A DNA stretch of 64,000 nt from Fibrobacteria bacterium AD312 (GTDB taxonomy: Bacteria; Fibrobacterota; Fibrobacteria; Fibrobacterales; Fibrobacteraceae). The stretch is taken from positions 17,753-81,752 of the forward strand of contig LIUM01000018.1 in NCBI GenBank assembly GCA_001462345.1. The letters run 5' to 3'. A program made the position numbers and the translations under genes. The notes under the pieces are model-generated. The model ran no database searches. It saw only the letters and a program-made list of their open reading frames with translations, and had not been told where the DNA came from. Every line of letters starts with the position of its first letter. The first letter of the stretch is position 1. Below, piece after piece: positions 62,214 to 64,000 of this stretch.

Positions 62214-62618
62214 GTGAAAAAAATTTTATTAATACTTCTATTATTCTTTAGTCTAATGTGTTCGGCATGTAGTTCTTGGAGTAAGTGGCTGGCCAAAGGT
62301 CCTGTGGAACGACCTCCTTTAGATGAGAATGCTCCTGTAACCTATTTTTTTGCTTCTTCTTATCCAGTGATTCCTGAAAGCAGTGTATATCTTGCAACAC
62401 TTGAAAAATCATTTTCTACTATTACTGCAAGTGACTATGTCATTAATTATTTAATTAAAGAGGCTAGAACCTTGGGAGCTAATTTCATATACATCAAGCA
62501 ATCCTTTTCCACTACTGGAATTGTTCCTGGTAAGATTTTAGTCGATTTCTATTATTCTGAAACTTGGTTGCAGAATAAAATAATGGAGTCAGAAACATTA
62601 AAAAAAGAACAACGTTAA
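62214..62618 (+). CDS. Small lipoprotein, unknown function
   Basis: The 134-aa product starts at GTG 62214 with GAGG about 6 bp upstream. Its lipoprotein signal ends in a lipobox (CSAC, Cys at about residue 19). No family is recognised. It is first of three secreted-protein genes spaced 20-80 bp apart and may form an operon with them. Confidence 0.65.
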   Translation: MKKILLILLLFFSLMCSACSSWSKWLAKGPVERPPLDENAPVTYFFASSYPVIPESSVYLATLEKSFSTITASDYVINYLIKEARTLGANFIYIKQSFSTTGIVPGKILVDFYYSETWLQNKIMESETLKKEQR

Positions 62619-62637
62619 TTTTTTAGTTGGTAACCGA

Positions 62638-63294
62638 ATGTATAATAAGCTCATTTTTTTATTTTTATTCTTTTCTTTTGCATGTAATGTTATCGCTGAA
62701 AATAATAATAGTGACTCCTTCAATCAATTTGAAGCTTCTTTGATGAAAGAATTAATTTCTGAATCAAATCCTGTGAATCAAATTCGTGATAAAATTGTAG
62801 ATGCTTTAAAAAATAAAGATAGTACCAATATTAATCTTTATTTGAAAGATTTAGAATCGTATAAAACAAGGTCTTTTATGCCAATCCGAGATATTGAAAA
62901 AGAATACATTTTTATCGAATTAAAAATGTATCGAGAACTTTTAAAGTTGAGGCTAAACGCATTTAAGACTTTGTATGATTCTACTGAATATGATGATCGT
63001 GTTAAAATAGCAAGTGATGATCCTCTTATGTTTATTGTTAGCAAACATCATAAAGAAAAAAAGAGTTATGTGAATTACTATGATATATTTCATAAGGATA
63101 TTATGAATTCTTCATTAACTCAAGTGGAAAAAGATGAATTAGCTATTTTACTTCTTTTAGATGATGCATATATAAGTGTACATAAATGGAGTACTCTTTT
63201 ATTTCGCGTAGAAAAATTTATTTCAGATTATCCCAATCATGAAGATGTTCCTTGGATCCAAAAAAGTATTTTAACTCCCTTACAAAAAAGATAA
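62638..63294 (+). CDS. Secreted helical protein, unknown function
   Basis: The 218-aa product has a signal peptide (LIFLFLFFSFACNVIAE) and a helical, Lys/Glu-rich chain without known motifs. Its end, FISDYPNHEDVPWIQKSILTPL, resembles the linking helix of TPR-like tetratricopeptide proteins. It lies 20 bp after the lipoprotein gene. Confidence 0.6.
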   Translation: MYNKLIFLFLFFSFACNVIAENNNSDSFNQFEASLMKELISESNPVNQIRDKIVDALKNKDSTNINLYLKDLESYKTRSFMPIRDIEKEYIFIELKMYRELLKLRLNAFKTLYDSTEYDDRVKIASDDPLMFIVSKHHKEKKSYVNYYDIFHKDIMNSSLTQVEKDELAILLLLDDAYISVHKWSTLLFRVEKFISDYPNHEDVPWIQKSILTPLQKR

Positions 63295-63372
63295 TGGTCA
63301 TAAAGTCTATTTTAATAATCAAAAAGAGAATAAAAAAATGATTAAAAAATTATATTCTGTTCTGGTAATTAT

Positions 63373-63999
63373 ATGAAAATCAAACTTATATTTTCTATTA
63401 TACTTTTTCTTTTAGCTCCTCTTTGGGCTGTCGAGAATTCTTCAAATACCGTCGATTTATCTCTTTACGGTAAACCTTCAAAAAAAGAATTGTTTGCAAA
63501 GGCTCGAGATGTATTAAAAGATTTTCTTCAAGAGAAAAATCAAGATAAAGCGAAAGAGGCTTTTCAATATTTGAGAGCAAACGTAACAGAAGGGGCTCCT
63601 CTTACAAAGTTTGAAGAGTATTTAATTCTTATGGAATTAGGGGAGTATGAATCTGGTATTCGAATCCTCTCTGATCTACGAAGACAAGTTTTCGATTCAA
63701 CTTATGTACCAACTGAAGATAGACGTATTATTAGTGAAGACGCACTCAGTTTATATCTTTATCGCCCTGTAAATCCATTCACAAAGCAAGTTGCTGATTC
63801 TCTTTTTCGTGTTGTAAATGCTTCTGATACTAAACAAGAATATAAAGATCTTTACGTTACTTTATTGTATTCCGAATTAGTTATAGGTATAAAAACTATT
63901 AAGTTTTATGGACAACCCTACAGTTTTCTTGCTGTACGAGATGAGGTGCTCCCCAAAAAGTGTACAAGATTGAGTGATAGTTCTTCTATCTTTACATAA
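63373..63999 (+). CDS. Secreted protein related to its upstream neighbour
   Basis: The 208-aa product has a signal peptide (FSIILFLLAPLWAVE). A TPR-like helical body follows (KARDVLKDFLQEKNQDKAKEA, FEEYLILMELGEYESGIRIL). Length, signal and helical spacing resemble the upstream 218-aa protein, so they are probable paralogues. The last about 20 residues differ in character and may come from a frameshift near the window edge. The stop is at 63997-63999. Confidence 0.55.
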   Translation: MKIKLIFSIILFLLAPLWAVENSSNTVDLSLYGKPSKKELFAKARDVLKDFLQEKNQDKAKEAFQYLRANVTEGAPLTKFEEYLILMELGEYESGIRILSDLRRQVFDSTYVPTEDRRIISEDALSLYLYRPVNPFTKQVADSLFRVVNASDTKQEYKDLYVTLLYSELVIGIKTIKFYGQPYSFLAVRDEVLPKKCTRLSDSSSIFT

Positions 64000-64000
64000 G

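Overview
The window reads as an AT-rich chromosomal segment of an anaerobic Fibrobacter-like bacterium (phylum Fibrobacterota). Four things point there. Two adjacent lipoprotein genes carry the Fibrobacter succinogenes major paralogous (FISUMP) domain after Ser-rich linkers. A PL11 rhamnogalacturonan lyase ends in a C-terminal domain like a type IX secretion sorting tail. A PEGA-domain secreted protein and many small lipoproteins are present. An ORP-type iron-sulfur/MinD operon of the kind found in strict anaerobes is also present. Genus and species cannot be fixed from the sequence alone.

Layout. 1-16,340 is core genome: the hrpA 3' part, two SurA-like foldases, a methyltransferase, ftsE, scpB, mutS and an HD protein in a tight + strand run. 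After these come ridA, a rhomboid-like protein, a broken lipoprotein gene, aconitase, a CDF transporter, a lipoprotein and tmRNA (ssrA, encoded tag ANENYALAA). From about 16,340 to 29,970, directly after ssrA, lies a decaying defence island. It holds an HTH / UvrD-helicase-nuclease / small protein / type III Mod / type III Res operon, then remnants of an AAA ATPase and a WYL regulator. These are joined through a chimeric copy of the tmRNA 3' end and its downstream sequence. The island continues with a four-gene CBASS-like operon (DUF2188, Cap15-like 2TM-beta-barrel effector, CD-NTase, lone E2-like protein with SEC-C tail) and a graveyard of gene fragments. A second copy of the ssrA-downstream sequence closes the region.

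29,973-34,034 is a divergent metal-cluster locus: two NifX/ORP-like proteins, two MinD/ferredoxin ATPases and a DUF5320-like protein on the - strand, and a DUF134 regulator plus MBL-fold protein on the + strand. The gap between the two arms carries two TGTGCATA-type repeats. 34,038-42,912 is core/lifestyle DNA: a duplicated FISUMP pair (one copy broken in a T7 run), the PL11 lyase, a 0.7 kb array of intergenic repeats that repeatedly spell a 28-codon ORF, pgpA-hflX, a lipoprotein and an rRNA pseudouridine synthase.

43,345-53,971 is a second defence island. An overlapping operon encodes a subunit-M-like protein, a Fic protein and a 1346-aa GIY-YIG/SF2 helicase/N6-methylase fusion. A PD-(D/E)XK-like protein, a small protein with an RxxxxH motif, an AbiC-like membrane protein and a possible uracil-DNA-glycosylase-fold protein follow. 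54,051-64,000 returns to ordinary chromosome: PEGA protein, small membrane protein, SanA-like protein, outer-membrane protein remnant, guaA, leucyl aminopeptidase, a GNAT acetyltransferase and three secreted proteins of unknown function.

The most interesting content is in the two defence islands, in the way the first is built and degraded around ssrA, and in the sequence-variable in-frame repeats inside defence proteins.
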